64,000 nucleotides of DNA, taken from an uncultured Chloroflexota bacterium (GTDB lineage: Bacteria; Chloroflexota; Dehalococcoidia; CAUJGQ01). The number at the start of each line of letters is the position of its first letter. The stretch's first letter is position 1. The position numbers were made by a program, and so were the translations under genes. The notes beneath the pieces were generated by a model that saw only the letters and a program-made list of their open reading frames with translations, had not been told where the DNA came from and did not search any database. Location: the NCBI GenBank assembly GCA_937879875.1, contig CALFMN010000034.1:45173-109172 (forward strand), in the 5' to 3' direction. Shown here one piece after another: positions 36,711 through 45,892 of the stretch.

Positions 36711-38252
36711 CTACGCCGCGCCGAGCCGCTCGGCAGGCTCCTCAGCGCGGTCCTCGACCGTCAGCAGGTGCAGGCCGGACGAGCCGAGCAGATACAGCGC
36801 CAGCGGACCGAAGACGGCGCCGACGATCACGAACTGGTTGGCGTACCAGTCGGGGCCGTTCAGGATCACGTTGCGCCAGTAATAGATCGGGTAGACGAGC
36901 AGGGCCGAGGTGGCGAAGACGAGGCCGATGGTGGCGTGCTTGCGGCCCGCGGTGAGCGCGGCGAAGGGCATGAGCCAGACCACGTACCAGGGCCAGAACC
37001 ACCAGGTCGGCACCGTCAGCGTGATCAGCACCGCCCAGAATACCGCCTTCACCAGCTCATCGAAGCCGCCGCGCGCCCGCCAGAGCACGGCGAGATACAG
37101 CAGACCGAAGAGCGTCAATGCCAGCGCGCGGGTGAGATTCATCGCGCGGGCCAGCGAGGTGTACTGCATCAGAAAGGCGATGGTGAGCGACGCCGGCGAG
37201 CTGATGTAGCGATTCCACTGCGCGTCCGTGTTCCCCAGACGATGCGACGCGACCAGGAACGGCAGATAGATCAGCCCGATCAGCGCCGCGCCGTAGGCGA
37301 TCGAGAGCAGCAGCTCGCGCCGGTCGACGCGCGGCTTTCTGAACAGCAGCCAGACCAAAATGATCGGACCGAGCAGTGCGACGATGAACTTGACGCCGAC
37401 GCCGAGCGCCAGCAGCGGAAATGCCCACTGCCAGGCGCCGCGGTGGATCGCGTAGAACGCGGCCACGGCGAAGAACATCATCACGATGTCGTTATGCGCG
37501 TTGCCCGAGATCTCCCAGAGCACCAGCGGACTCCAGCCGAGCAGGACCATGGCGGCCGTGGCGCTCTGCGGCCGGCGCTGGCGCAGGATCAGGTAGATCA
37601 GGCCAAGCGTCCCCAGCAAAAAGAGGCTTACCAGAATCTTCTGGCCGATGACGTTCTTGACCAGATCGCTGCCGGCGAAGGGCAACGGCGCGCCGGAGAC
37701 GATGTACCACACCGGGCCGTAGCTCGATGTCGAGTCCTGCCAAAACGCCACCTGCTGCACGATCGGGTCTGCCGGGTGGGCGACCGGCGGCGTGCTGATC
37801 GGATCTTCGTGATACAGCCACAGCGTGCGGGCGTCGGCGATGTTGTGATACACGTCCTGGGCACCGCCAGGGAAGATCGGAATCACCGTGACCATGAACA
37901 CGGCGCCGGCGCCCAGCACGGCGAGTCCCCAGCGCGGCTCGCGGATGCGCAGCGCCACCGCGTAGCCGACCACGTAGGCGAGGGTGAGCAGGCCCAGCAC
38001 CAGTACAAACCAGGTCAGGCCGCGGGTATCGATGCCGAGCGCATCGGCGACGGGCTCGTTGCTGATCAGCACGTGCGGAAAGCGCTTCAGCGAGAGCCGC
38101 CGCATCAGGACGATTAGCACCCCCTCGGAGGTGAGCGCGATCAGGCCCAGCATGACCAGGGGAGCGATGTACTGGGGCGCCGACAGCCGCTCGAACCAGC
38201 CCAGGCCGGCGGACGGCGTTCTTACGCGATCGGCCCGCGCCGGCAGCGCCAT
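36711..38252 (-). CDS. Polytopic membrane protein, probable GT-C-type glycosyltransferase
   Basis: The 513-aa protein has about 12 hydrophobic helices. An early extracytoplasmic loop contains GGAQDVYHNIADARTLWLYHEDP, placing acidic residues after the first helices as in GT-C (polyprenyl-phosphate sugar) transferases. YGPVWYIVSGAP and AHNDIVMMFFAVAAF resemble mannosyltransferase-like or alpha-(1-6) transferase families. The start ATG 38252 is set by GGAGGAGGAACG. No sugar-processing genes are nearby, so the role is inferred from topology and motifs only. Confidence 0.6.
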   Translation of the reverse strand: MALPARADRVRTPSAGLGWFERLSAPQYIAPLVMLGLIALTSEGVLIVLMRRLSLKRFPHVLISNEPVADALGIDTRGLTWFVLVLGLLTLAYVVGYAVALRIREPRWGLAVLGAGAVFMVTVIPIFPGGAQDVYHNIADARTLWLYHEDPISTPPVAHPADPIVQQVAFWQDSTSSYGPVWYIVSGAPLPFAGSDLVKNVIGQKILVSLFLLGTLGLIYLILRQRRPQSATAAMVLLGWSPLVLWEISGNAHNDIVMMFFAVAAFYAIHRGAWQWAFPLLALGVGVKFIVALLGPIILVWLLFRKPRVDRRELLLSIAYGAALIGLIYLPFLVASHRLGNTDAQWNRYISSPASLTIAFLMQYTSLARAMNLTRALALTLFGLLYLAVLWRARGGFDELVKAVFWAVLITLTVPTWWFWPWYVVWLMPFAALTAGRKHATIGLVFATSALLVYPIYYWRNVILNGPDWYANQFVIVGAVFGPLALYLLGSSGLHLLTVEDRAEEPAERLGAA

Positions 38253-38344
38253 CGTTCCTCCTCCGCCTCCGCGCACGCGCACCATCATCCACGATGGCGG
38301 ATCGGCGGACGCGAGACAAGCCGGCGCGGCTCGAAGCAGGCGGC

Positions 38345-40630
38345 TCAGCGAGGCCCAGGAAACAGCGCCGAAGCGATCAACGTGCCGACGCGCCGGTCGC
38401 CGCTGCCGTCGGCGTTCACCCGGTGCAGCGCCCCCGGAACGCCGGCCGCGCCGCGCGACAGGTAGTAGAGCGCGCGGCTATCTGCCGACCACACCGCGGC
38501 ATCGTCGACGGCGGCGAGTGTGGCGATCACGCGCGGTGTGCCTCCGGCTGCGCTCACAGCCTTGAGCCGGATTGTGTTCGAGCCGGATTCAAGCACGGGA
38601 AAGGCGAGCATGGCGCCGTCCGGCGACCAAACGGGGGTTCCGAGTGCCACCGCAGCGGCCAGTTGCTGCACTGCACCGGTTCGCGGCTCCCAGAGCACGA
38701 GCGCATCGCCGTCCGTGTCGTGGCGCACGGCGGCGACACTGCGGCCGTCGGGCGACCAGACAACATCCGCAAAGCGCGTGGGGGCGGTCGCGCTGACGCC
38801 GCCGTACAGATCGGTGACCACGACCGAGCCATCGCCGCGTGTGACGAGCAGCCGATCGTCCCGCGGCGACCAGGCGACGGCATGGCCGGCGAGCAGCGGC
38901 GCGGCGATAATGCCGGTTCGCGCGTCCCACAGCATGACCTGGCCGTCCGCGACCACCGCGGCGCGGCGGCCATCCGGCGCCCAGGAGAAGCCGTCCACTG
39001 CGCGATCGATGCCGGCAGGCGCAACGCCGTGCCTCTCAAGCAGCGTGGCCGGGGCGCCGTCACGCAGCAACGCTGCCGCCGCGCCGTGCGCGGTGAAGGC
39101 CGGCGTCAGCCCTGAAGCGTCAGCGAGCAGGTCTGTCACGCGATCGTGTGTGGCGGGCGGGCCGACGGCGACGAGGCCGGCCGCCGCGCCGCCACCGGCG
39201 ATGGCGAGGCCGGGGCCATCCGGATACAATGCGGCGCCAGCGATCGACTCTCCGGCCAGCAATTGGCGCATGCTGCCGTGCGGATCGCCCAGCCAGCCTT
39301 CGGTCTTGCCGTCGCGCTCATCGACGATCAGCAGGCGGCCGCTGTCCTTCGCCCAGACGAGTTGACGGATGCGCACGTTCTGGAAGCCGGGGATCTCCTG
39401 CCGCTCGCCGCTGCCGAGATTCCACAGCTTGAGCGCGGTTGGCCCGGAACCGGCCTGTCCGGCCGCGGGCTCGCTCAGCCAGGACTGCACGGCGACGTAG
39501 CGGCCGTCGGGCGAGAGGCTGAAGCTGGCGCCGTCCTGCAACGGCACAGGCTCAAGGTAGGGGCTGCCGATCGCCCCGTTCAGGCGGAAATAGTACAGCG
39601 CCGAGGCCGCGGGGCATTCCGGCCCCACCCGCGTGGCGACAAAGACCACCCGCGTGCCGTCGGCAGAGAGCTGCGGCCGTTGCACATCGCAATCGCTGAT
39701 CGGCGAAGGCGGCGCGGCGCCGCCATCGAGCGGGATCAGGCGCAGACCGCCGGTTTCTCCGGAGAGCGCGTAGCGGCCGTCGGGGGAGAGGGAGTAGACA
39801 TCGGCGCCGCCCGGATCGCTCCAGACCAGGTTCCCAGCCGCATCGGCGACCAGCGTGGCTCCGGCCGTGGTGAGGAAGCGACCCGCGTCGTTGGCCCGAC
39901 GAAACAAGACCCGCGAGCCGTCCGGCGTCGTGGCGATCGCGGACAGGCCGGCCGGGTCGGAGATCATGCCGGCGGTTTCGGCGGAGAAGAACGGCCGCGC
40001 GTCGCTGCCGTCGCGGCGCACCGTCGTCCATTGCGCCGGGCCATCGGCCAGCGCCGCGTTGAAGAGGATACGGCCGTTCGCCAGCGCGAAGATCGGGCCG
40101 GCGTGGAGCTGCACGGCGCCCGCCGCCGTGGGCGGAGTCGAATCATCGGCGCTGCTGTAAAGCGCATACTCGCGGGTTACGCTGGCCAGCACGCTGTCGG
40201 TCCCGGCGCGGAAGACGGCACGATCGCCGGCATACGACATTGAACTCGACGGCGCCACGACCTCGCGCACGTACTCGACGGCGCCGCCCACGCCGGCGCG
40301 CACGGGCGGCGTCGCTGCACCACCGACGAGCAGCACCGCCGCCGAGGCCAGCGCCAGCCGGCGCGGCACCGCGACTGGATGCGGACCAAGGCGTTCGGCC
40401 GCCTCGAAGACCGGCCGCGCCGCGATGGCCGGCGCCGAGATCAGCCGCCGCCGCAGCCCCGCGTTGAGGCCGCGATACTCGGCAACCAGCGCCGCGCAGG
40501 CGTCACAGGTTCGCAGATGTGCGGCGAAGCCCTCCGCGGCGGCGCCCGTCAGCTCGCGGTCGACGTAGGCGGACGCCAGGGGACCCCACACGCGGTCGTG
40601 CGCGGGGCGACGGCGAGCGAACGGCCACAT
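38345..40630 (-). CDS. Anti-sigma factor with zinc-finger domain fused to a WD40/TolB-like propeller
   Basis: The 761-aa protein begins with a zf-HC2 anti-sigma domain: H38, C42 and C45 form HLRTCDAC. A single membrane helix follows (LALASAAVLLVGGAATPPV, about residues 92-110). The rest is a large extracytoplasmic region with many SPDGRYxA or WSPDGR-type blades, for example LSPDGRYALSGE, FSLSPDGRYVAVQSW and WAPDGRRAAVVADG. The start overlaps the sigma gene in TGATG. It likely holds the ECF sigma at the membrane and releases it when the propeller senses a signal. The ligand is unknown. Confidence 0.8.
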   Translation of the reverse strand: MWPFARRRPAHDRVWGPLASAYVDRELTGAAAEGFAAHLRTCDACAALVAEYRGLNAGLRRRLISAPAIAARPVFEAAERLGPHPVAVPRRLALASAAVLLVGGAATPPVRAGVGGAVEYVREVVAPSSSMSYAGDRAVFRAGTDSVLASVTREYALYSSADDSTPPTAAGAVQLHAGPIFALANGRILFNAALADGPAQWTTVRRDGSDARPFFSAETAGMISDPAGLSAIATTPDGSRVLFRRANDAGRFLTTAGATLVADAAGNLVWSDPGGADVYSLSPDGRYALSGETGGLRLIPLDGGAAPPSPISDCDVQRPQLSADGTRVVFVATRVGPECPAASALYYFRLNGAIGSPYLEPVPLQDGASFSLSPDGRYVAVQSWLSEPAAGQAGSGPTALKLWNLGSGERQEIPGFQNVRIRQLVWAKDSGRLLIVDERDGKTEGWLGDPHGSMRQLLAGESIAGAALYPDGPGLAIAGGGAAAGLVAVGPPATHDRVTDLLADASGLTPAFTAHGAAAALLRDGAPATLLERHGVAPAGIDRAVDGFSWAPDGRRAAVVADGQVMLWDARTGIIAAPLLAGHAVAWSPRDDRLLVTRGDGSVVVTDLYGGVSATAPTRFADVVWSPDGRSVAAVRHDTDGDALVLWEPRTGAVQQLAAAVALGTPVWSPDGAMLAFPVLESGSNTIRLKAVSAAGGTPRVIATLAAVDDAAVWSADSRALYYLSRGAAGVPGALHRVNADGSGDRRVGTLIASALFPGPR

Positions 40631-41184
40631 CACGCTCCGCCTTTCGCCTCATCCTCACCAAGCAGCGCCCGCAGCCGGTCGCGGGCGCGAAAGATCCGCG
40701 CCCGCACCGCCGCCAGCGAAAGGCCGGTGATCTGCGCAACTTCGCTGTAGGAATGCCCATCCACGCTGAGCAGCAGACAGGCCAGGTCTTTCGCCGGCAC
40801 CGCCTCCATCGCGCGGCGCAGGCGGTCGCGTTCGGCCACCGAGTCCGCCAACGGCTGCTCGGTCTGCGGGTGAATGTCGTCTTCGTCGTCGTCGGGGCGG
40901 GCGAGCGGCAGCCAGCGCAGGATCTTGCGCCGGCGCAGCTCCTGCAAGGCGCGGTTGCGGGCGATCGTAAACAGCCAGGCCGACTCGTTGGCATCGTCCG
41001 GCAGCCGGCCGAGCGCGCGGTAGGCCGAGAGAAACACGTCCTGTGTGAGGTCTTCGGCGAGCTGTTCGACGCCGACCATGCCGTAGATGAAGCGATGAAT
41101 ACGCCGCTGATGGTCGAGCACCAGCCGCGTGAACCGCTCGTCGAGGGCCGTCCGCGCCGCAACGCGCGCCATTACCACCGCCAT
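40630..41184 (-). CDS. ECF-type RNA polymerase sigma factor
   Basis: The 184-aa protein has sigma region 2 (VLDHQRRIHRFIYGMVG, then AEDLTQDVFLSAYRALGRL and ESAWLFTIARNRALQELRRR) and region 4 (MEAVPAKDLACLLLSVDG, then HSYSEVAQITGLSLAAVRAR). Region 3 is absent, as in ECF sigmas. Its stop overlaps the start of the anti-sigma gene, so the pair is co-expressed. ATG 41184 is chosen, with ATG 41172 as an alternative; neither has a strong RBS. Target promoters are not known. Confidence 0.92.
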   Translation of the reverse strand: MAVVMARVAARTALDERFTRLVLDHQRRIHRFIYGMVGVEQLAEDLTQDVFLSAYRALGRLPDDANESAWLFTIARNRALQELRRRKILRWLPLARPDDDEDDIHPQTEQPLADSVAERDRLRRAMEAVPAKDLACLLLSVDGHSYSEVAQITGLSLAAVRARIFRARDRLRALLGEDEAKGGA

Positions 41185-41506
41185 GTCACGTCGGGTCCGG
41201 TCCTTTGCATGCTGATCTCGCTGATCAGACGCACCGGCCGCCCGAATCGTTCTATCACAGACGCGGCGGCAGATTCGCCACCCCTGGCGTGACAATCGGC
41301 AGCGCCTCCACGGGCCGTGGAGCCGCGGCTCGCGACCGCCGGCATCAGAGGACGACGGCGACGGCTGCGATCTTGCAGCCGCTCGGGCTACACTTGGCTG
41401 ACCACGTTCGGCATGCAAGACATGGCCGCGCGGCTGGCGCGGGTTGATGATCCAGGGATCGCATGGATCCACCGCGCTGGTAGTGAGACCGCAATCGGGG
41501 GCAATC
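41185..41506. other. Divergent intergenic region between sigma gene and PLP-enzyme gene
   Basis: No gene is supported. TGATCTCGCTGATCA at about 41212-41226 contains a repeated TGATC and a partial dyad just upstream of the sigma gene, a possible operator. Nothing else distinctive is seen. Confidence 0.35.
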
Positions 41507-42667
41507 ATGGGTGACGACGATCTGCTGCGCTGGCGCGAGCGCTTTCCCATCGTCAAGACCTCGGTATACCTGATCAACAACTCGCTGGGGGCGATGCCGG
41601 CGAGCGTGCGCGACGGCCTCGCGACCTACGCCGACCTGTGGGAGCAGGAGGGCGTCGTCGCCTGGAATAGCTGGCTGCCGCTGGTGCGCGAGACCGGCGA
41701 CCTGATCGCCGAGCTGATCGGTGCGCCCGCGGGCAGCGTGATCATGCACCAGAACGTGAGCACGCTGGTCAGTATTCTCGCTTCGTGCTTCGACTATGAC
41801 GGCCCGCGGCGCAACGTCGTCTATGCCGACCCCGAGTTCCCCACGATGCACTACTTCTGGGAGCAGCAGCGCCGGCTCGGCGCCCAGGTCGCGTACATTC
41901 CGACGGAGAATCAACTGCTGGCCCCGCTCGACCGCCTGCTCGCAGCGATCGACGACCGCACGCTGATCGTGCCGATCTCACACGTTGTCTTCCGCAGCAG
42001 CGAGCTGGTCGACGTGGCCGCCGTGATCGAAAAGGCGCATCGTCACGGGGCCTTCGTGCTGCTCGACTCGTATCAGGCGACGGGTGCAGTGCCCTTCGAC
42101 GTGACCGCACTGGGCGTCGATTTTGTCGTCGGCGGCTCGGTGAAGTGGCTCTGCGGGGGTCCGGGCGCTGGCTATCTGTATGTGCGGCCGGATCTGATCG
42201 AGCGGCTGCGCCCGCGCGAAGCCGGCTGGTTCTCGCACGCGCGGCCGTTTGCCTTCGACATGGGTGAGCTGGAGTATGCGCCGGGGATCGAGCGCTTCAT
42301 GGGCGGCACGCCGGGCATCCCGGCGCTGTATGCGGCGCGGGAAGGCTACCAGATCGTGCGGGAGGTGGGCGTCGAGCGCATCCGCGAGCGTTCGCTGCAG
42401 CTCACCGCCCGTCTGATCGCCCGCGCCGAGGATCTCGGCCTGACCGTGAACACGCCGCGCGAGGCGGCGCGGCGCGGCGGCCACGTCACGCTCGACTTCC
42501 CCAACGCCGAGGCGGTTTCGCAGGAGCTGATCCGCCGCCGCTTCATCATCGACTACCGGCCGGGCGCGGGCATTCGCGTGGCGCCGCATTTCTACAACAC
42601 CGCGGCCGAGTGCGACGCCTTCATGGACGAGCTGACGGCCATCCGAGCGCAGTTGGGGACCGCATAA
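41507..42667 (+). CDS. PLP-dependent class V aminotransferase-fold enzyme, kynureninase-like
   Basis: The 386-aa protein has the class V fold. SVYLINNSLGAMP lies at the N-terminus, VLLDSYQATGAVPFDV holds the PLP-binding Asp, and GGSVKWLCGGPGAGYLYV holds the Schiff-base lysine (Lys in SVKW), which is followed by the GGPG stretch typical of kynureninases. RVAPHFYNT closes the active site. Substrates could be kynurenine-like or cysteine-like. No tryptophan-degrading gene is adjacent, so the specific reaction is unknown. The start ATG 41507 is preferred over ATG 41444. Confidence 0.82.
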   Translation: MGDDDLLRWRERFPIVKTSVYLINNSLGAMPASVRDGLATYADLWEQEGVVAWNSWLPLVRETGDLIAELIGAPAGSVIMHQNVSTLVSILASCFDYDGPRRNVVYADPEFPTMHYFWEQQRRLGAQVAYIPTENQLLAPLDRLLAAIDDRTLIVPISHVVFRSSELVDVAAVIEKAHRHGAFVLLDSYQATGAVPFDVTALGVDFVVGGSVKWLCGGPGAGYLYVRPDLIERLRPREAGWFSHARPFAFDMGELEYAPGIERFMGGTPGIPALYAAREGYQIVREVGVERIRERSLQLTARLIARAEDLGLTVNTPREAARRGGHVTLDFPNAEAVSQELIRRRFIIDYRPGAGIRVAPHFYNTAAECDAFMDELTAIRAQLGTA

Positions 42668-42695
42668 CTTGCCGCGCGGGCTGTGCCCATCCGCG

Positions 42696-42903
42696 GCGGT
42701 CGGCCCTCACCCCCGTCCCCTCTCCCAATCCTGGGCGAGGGGCGATCCCGGGTCGTGCGTTCCGTGGCCAGTACGGTTAACCCTGGTACGGGGTGCAGCA
42801 GACCGTAGCCCATACCGCTAACCCGATGCTGGCCCGGAACTCCCTCGTCAGGATCGCCCCTCGCCCAGGATTGGGAGAGGGGACGGGGGTGAGGGCCGAC
42901 CGC
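42696..42903. repeat. 208-bp near-palindromic element with perfect 52-bp terminal inverted repeats
   Basis: The 52 nt at 42696-42747 (GCGGTCGGCCCTCACCCCCG...GGGGCGATC) are exactly inverted at 42852-42903. The interior is also partly symmetric, for example GTTCCGTGGCCAG against CTGGCCCGGAAC. There is no coding capacity. This is the fullest copy of the dispersed GGCCCTCACCCCC family. It would form a very long hairpin in RNA or single-stranded DNA. Confidence 0.85.
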
Positions 42904-42923
42904 CGTGAGATGACGCCTATTAC

Positions 42924-43041
42924 TACAGTGACCATTATCGCCTACGGTGCGGGAGTCACGCTCACGACAGAGGCCGCCACGCCTGCGGCGGCGGCCGTTT
43001 TGAGCACGAATAGAGGCCGTTCCCATGAAAGGGTCACTGTA
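42924..43041. repeat. 118-bp element with 10-bp terminal inverted repeats
   Basis: TACAGTGACC (42924-42933) and GGTCACTGTA (43032-43041) are perfect inverses, bounding a short non-coding segment that ends 3 nt before the dehydrogenase stop. The size and ends fit a miniature inverted-repeat transposable element. A target-site duplication is not clear. Confidence 0.5.
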
Positions 43042-43044
43042 AAA

Positions 43045-44139
43045 CTATGCGGGCCGCGACGCCGCGCCGACCAGCGGCTCCGGCGCCGGAATGCCAAGCT
43101 CCTCGGCCAGATCCATCAGCGTTTTCACGACGGATTCGTGCAGCGGAATGCCGCTTTTCGTGCGCTCGACGCGGGCTTCGAACTCGCGCTGGCCGGGCAG
43201 CAACACGCGCTCGGCGCCCGGCGCCGGCTCGGCCGTGCGAAACGTGCGCTGCATCTCGTCGATCATCGCCTTGAACTCGGCCGCGTCGCGGAAGGCGTCC
43301 ACGCGCCAGGCGCCGAAGAAGTGGCCGGCAGCCGAGGTTCCGCGCTCCAGGATCATGCTGAAGCCGGCGCCGGAGAGCACGCCGCAGAACAGATCGACCA
43401 CCTGGCCGAGCGCGTAGCCTTTGTATGAGCTGGTCATCGCGCTTGAGCCGAGGGGTGTCAACCCGCCGCCCCGTCGCACGCGCGAAATGTCGACGCTGCC
43501 CTGGGCGTTTTCATCCAACGCCCACCCTGGCGGAATCGGCTTGCCCTCGCGCTCGGCGATCTCCAGCTTGCCCATCGCCACGGCCGTGGTTGCCAGGTCG
43601 CAGAGAAACGGCTGCTCGCTGCCGGCCGGGGCGGCGACGGCGATCGGATTGGTGCCGATCATCTTGCGCTTCGCGTTCGTCGGCACCATCCAGGGCGCGG
43701 CGTTGGTCATCGCCATGCCGATCATGTCCTCGGTCGTGGCCATCAGCGCGTAGTAGCCGGCGGCGCCGAAGTGGCGGCTGTTGCGCACGGTGACCATGCC
43801 GCAGCCGGCGTTTCGTGCCTTGTCCATCGCCAGCCGCATCGCGAAGTGGCCCACGGTCAGGCCGAAGCCGCGGTCGCCGTCGAGCAGCGCGGTGGCAGTG
43901 GACTCGCGCAGGGCGCGGATCTGCGGCCGTGGGTTGACAATGCCGGTCTTGATCCCGGGCACGTAGCCGCGGTGCGCGTTCAGATGCGCGATGCCGTGCG
44001 AGTCGATGCCCATCAGGTCGGCGTCGACCAGGATCTCCGCGCCGCGCCGCGCGTCCTCCTCGCTCAGCCCCACGCGGGCGAGCGCCGTGGCTGTGAACTC
44101 GATCAAGCTCTCTGCGCTGAATCGGGATGTCGCGCTCAT
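43045..44139 (-). CDS. LDH2-family (malate/L-lactate/ureidoglycolate) dehydrogenase
   Basis: The 364-aa protein belongs to the NAD(P)-dependent LDH2/MDH2 oxidoreductases. DADLMGIDSHGIAHL holds the conserved Asp-Ser-His, followed by GHFAMRLAMDKARNAGCGMVTVRNSRHFGAAGYY and GTNPIAVAAPAG. The C-terminal domain contains SSYKGYALGQVVDLFCGVLSGAGF. Members oxidise malate, sulfolactate, ureidoglycolate or similar 2-hydroxyacids. It lies just downstream of a broken RraA-family gene, and such pairs are common in catabolic clusters. Confidence 0.9.
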   Translation of the reverse strand: MSATSRFSAESLIEFTATALARVGLSEEDARRGAEILVDADLMGIDSHGIAHLNAHRGYVPGIKTGIVNPRPQIRALRESTATALLDGDRGFGLTVGHFAMRLAMDKARNAGCGMVTVRNSRHFGAAGYYALMATTEDMIGMAMTNAAPWMVPTNAKRKMIGTNPIAVAAPAGSEQPFLCDLATTAVAMGKLEIAEREGKPIPPGWALDENAQGSVDISRVRRGGGLTPLGSSAMTSSYKGYALGQVVDLFCGVLSGAGFSMILERGTSAAGHFFGAWRVDAFRDAAEFKAMIDEMQRTFRTAEPAPGAERVLLPGQREFEARVERTKSGIPLHESVVKTLMDLAEELGIPAPEPLVGAASRPA

Positions 44140-44182
44140 GGGTCCTGCTCCGCTTTGCTCGACGCGATTATGAGTTCAAACG

Positions 44183-44868
44183 CTACATCCGCCGCTGAAA
44201 GAGCGCGTCCAGCCTTTCGACGCTGAACTCCGTCGAGCGGCAGAGGTCGATGATCGGCCGCTCGAACGCCTCGATGCGGCGCACTGCTTCCGGGATCTCG
44301 GCGGCGATCTCGTGTGGGATCTGCATGACGCCGTGCTTGTCGCCGTGCAGGAGATCGCCGGGACTAACCGTCAGCCCGCCTATACTGACCGGCTGGCCGA
44401 CGCTGGTGAGGTGCACGTTGGCGTGGGAGACGATCACTTCGCGTGCGAACATCTGCATCCCCATCGCTTCAAGCTCGTCAATGTCGCGGATGCCGCCGTC
44501 GGTGACCACGGCGACGGCGCCCAGCGCCTTGTGTACGCTGCCGTTGACCTCGCCCCAGAGCGAGCCGACGGCCGGGGATCATCTTCGTCCTGCACGACGA
44601 TGATCCGCGGCGCGGGCATGGAGAGGATGTGCTGCCACATCTCGCCGCGGCCGGCGCGGCGCTCGCCCGGCGGGCTGGCCGCCTTGATCGTGGCCGTGCA
44701 CGCATAGCCGACGACTGCCGGCAGCGCCGGGAAGATGCAGCGAATCGTCCCGCTGGCGAAGCCGGCCTCGCGCGGGCGCAGGTTGAACAGCTCGATCGCG
44801 TTGGCGATGGTCGGCGTAGTGATACCCTGCAGTTCGCGAATCAGCTCCGGCGGATGCTGGACAGCCAT
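44183..44868 (-). pseudogene. RraA-family (HMG/CHA aldolase-like) protein with a one-base frameshift
   Basis: From ATG 44868 (GGAG 7 nt upstream) the frame reads ELIRELQGITTPTIANAIEL, then PALPAVVGYACTATIK and IIVVQDEDDP. There the frame is lost. The next frame continues, without gap, with GSLWGEVNGSVHKALGAVAV, then VTDGGIRDIDELEAMGM and GDLLHGDKHGV, to 44183. One missing C in the CCCC run near 44572-44575 would restore a full 228-aa gene. RraA relatives are aldolases, decarboxylases or RNase E regulators. Its neighbour is an LDH2-type dehydrogenase. Confidence 0.82.
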
Positions 44869-44953
44869 GCGCTGCTCCACGGGCGCGAATCTGCGCCGCA
44901 GTCGATGTAAGCTGCGCCGCGGTGCGAATGTCAAGCGAGGAGCCAACGGCCGC

Positions 44954-45892
44954 TCAGGCGGACTCCGCGGACCCGCGCTTCGTGCGCCCGAGATAGGTCG
45001 CCAGCCCATCGCGCAGCGGTGTCAGGCGCAGGTCCGGGAAGGCGGCGAGCAGCGGCGCCGTGTCGGCCGTCGCGTCCATCGTCGCGAACTCCAACCCCTG
45101 CGGTGTGAGCGGAATCGGCAGGGCGTGGATCAACGCTTTGGGCGCGAACAGCGCTTTCATCAGCCAGAGCGGCTGATGGACGAGCGGCTGCCGCTTGCCC
45201 AGCAGATCCTCGACCTGGCGGATGACCGCATCCATCGTCAGCACCTGCGGCCCGCCGATCTCAAACGTGCCTTCCGTCGCGCCCTTCCCTTCGAGGCTGT
45301 CGGCCACAACGCGGGCGACATCTTCCACGAAGACGGGCTGGAGGCGCTGCTTGCCGTTGCCGATCACCGGCACGACGGGCAACGGCGAGCGCACGAAGGC
45401 GACGTACTTGTTCAATGCATTGTCTTCCGGGCCGAACACCCACGAGGGCCGCACGATCAGCGCCCGCAGGCCGCTTGCGCGGATCGCCGTCTCCGCTCCC
45501 CATTTCGCCCGAAACCAAACCTTCTGCGCATCGGGCGCGGCGCCGGCGCCGCTGATGTAGACGTAGCGCGAAACGCCGGCGGCCTTCGCGGCGGCGACGA
45601 GCTGCTCGGTTCCGCGCCGATCGACGTTCTCGAAGGTCAGCCCCTTGTTGGGGTTCTGGTTAGGAAAGTCCTTGAACTGCACCGCGCCCACGACGGTCTC
45701 GACGCCGGCGAGCGCGCCTGGCAGGCTGGCGGCGTCGGTTACATCGCCGCGGCGCAGCTCGATGCGCTTGCCGTCGAGCGTCAACGTGGACGAGGCCGCG
45801 TGGCTGAGCACCGCGACCTCGCGGCCGCGTGCCACGAGCTGGCGGACGATCGCCTTGCCGATGAATCCGGTACCGCCCGCGACGAGGATCAT
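44954..45892 (-). CDS. NAD(P)-binding epimerase/NDUFA9-like short-chain dehydrogenase
   Basis: The 312-aa protein opens with the Rossmann motif ILVAGGTGFIGKAIVRQL. It then has RRGDVTDAASLPGAL, SRYVYISGAGAA (the catalytic YxxxK is replaced; a WFRAKWGAE segment stands there instead), ALIVRPSWVFGPEDN and FVEDVARVVADSLEG. This pattern is that of the atypical SDR group related to complex I subunit NDUFA9, which binds NADPH without clear catalysis. It is not linked to complex I genes here. Its function is therefore unknown. Confidence 0.85.
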   Translation of the reverse strand: MILVAGGTGFIGKAIVRQLVARGREVAVLSHAASSTLTLDGKRIELRRGDVTDAASLPGALAGVETVVGAVQFKDFPNQNPNKGLTFENVDRRGTEQLVAAAKAAGVSRYVYISGAGAAPDAQKVWFRAKWGAETAIRASGLRALIVRPSWVFGPEDNALNKYVAFVRSPLPVVPVIGNGKQRLQPVFVEDVARVVADSLEGKGATEGTFEIGGPQVLTMDAVIRQVEDLLGKRQPLVHQPLWLMKALFAPKALIHALPIPLTPQGLEFATMDATADTAPLLAAFPDLRLTPLRDGLATYLGRTKRGSAESA

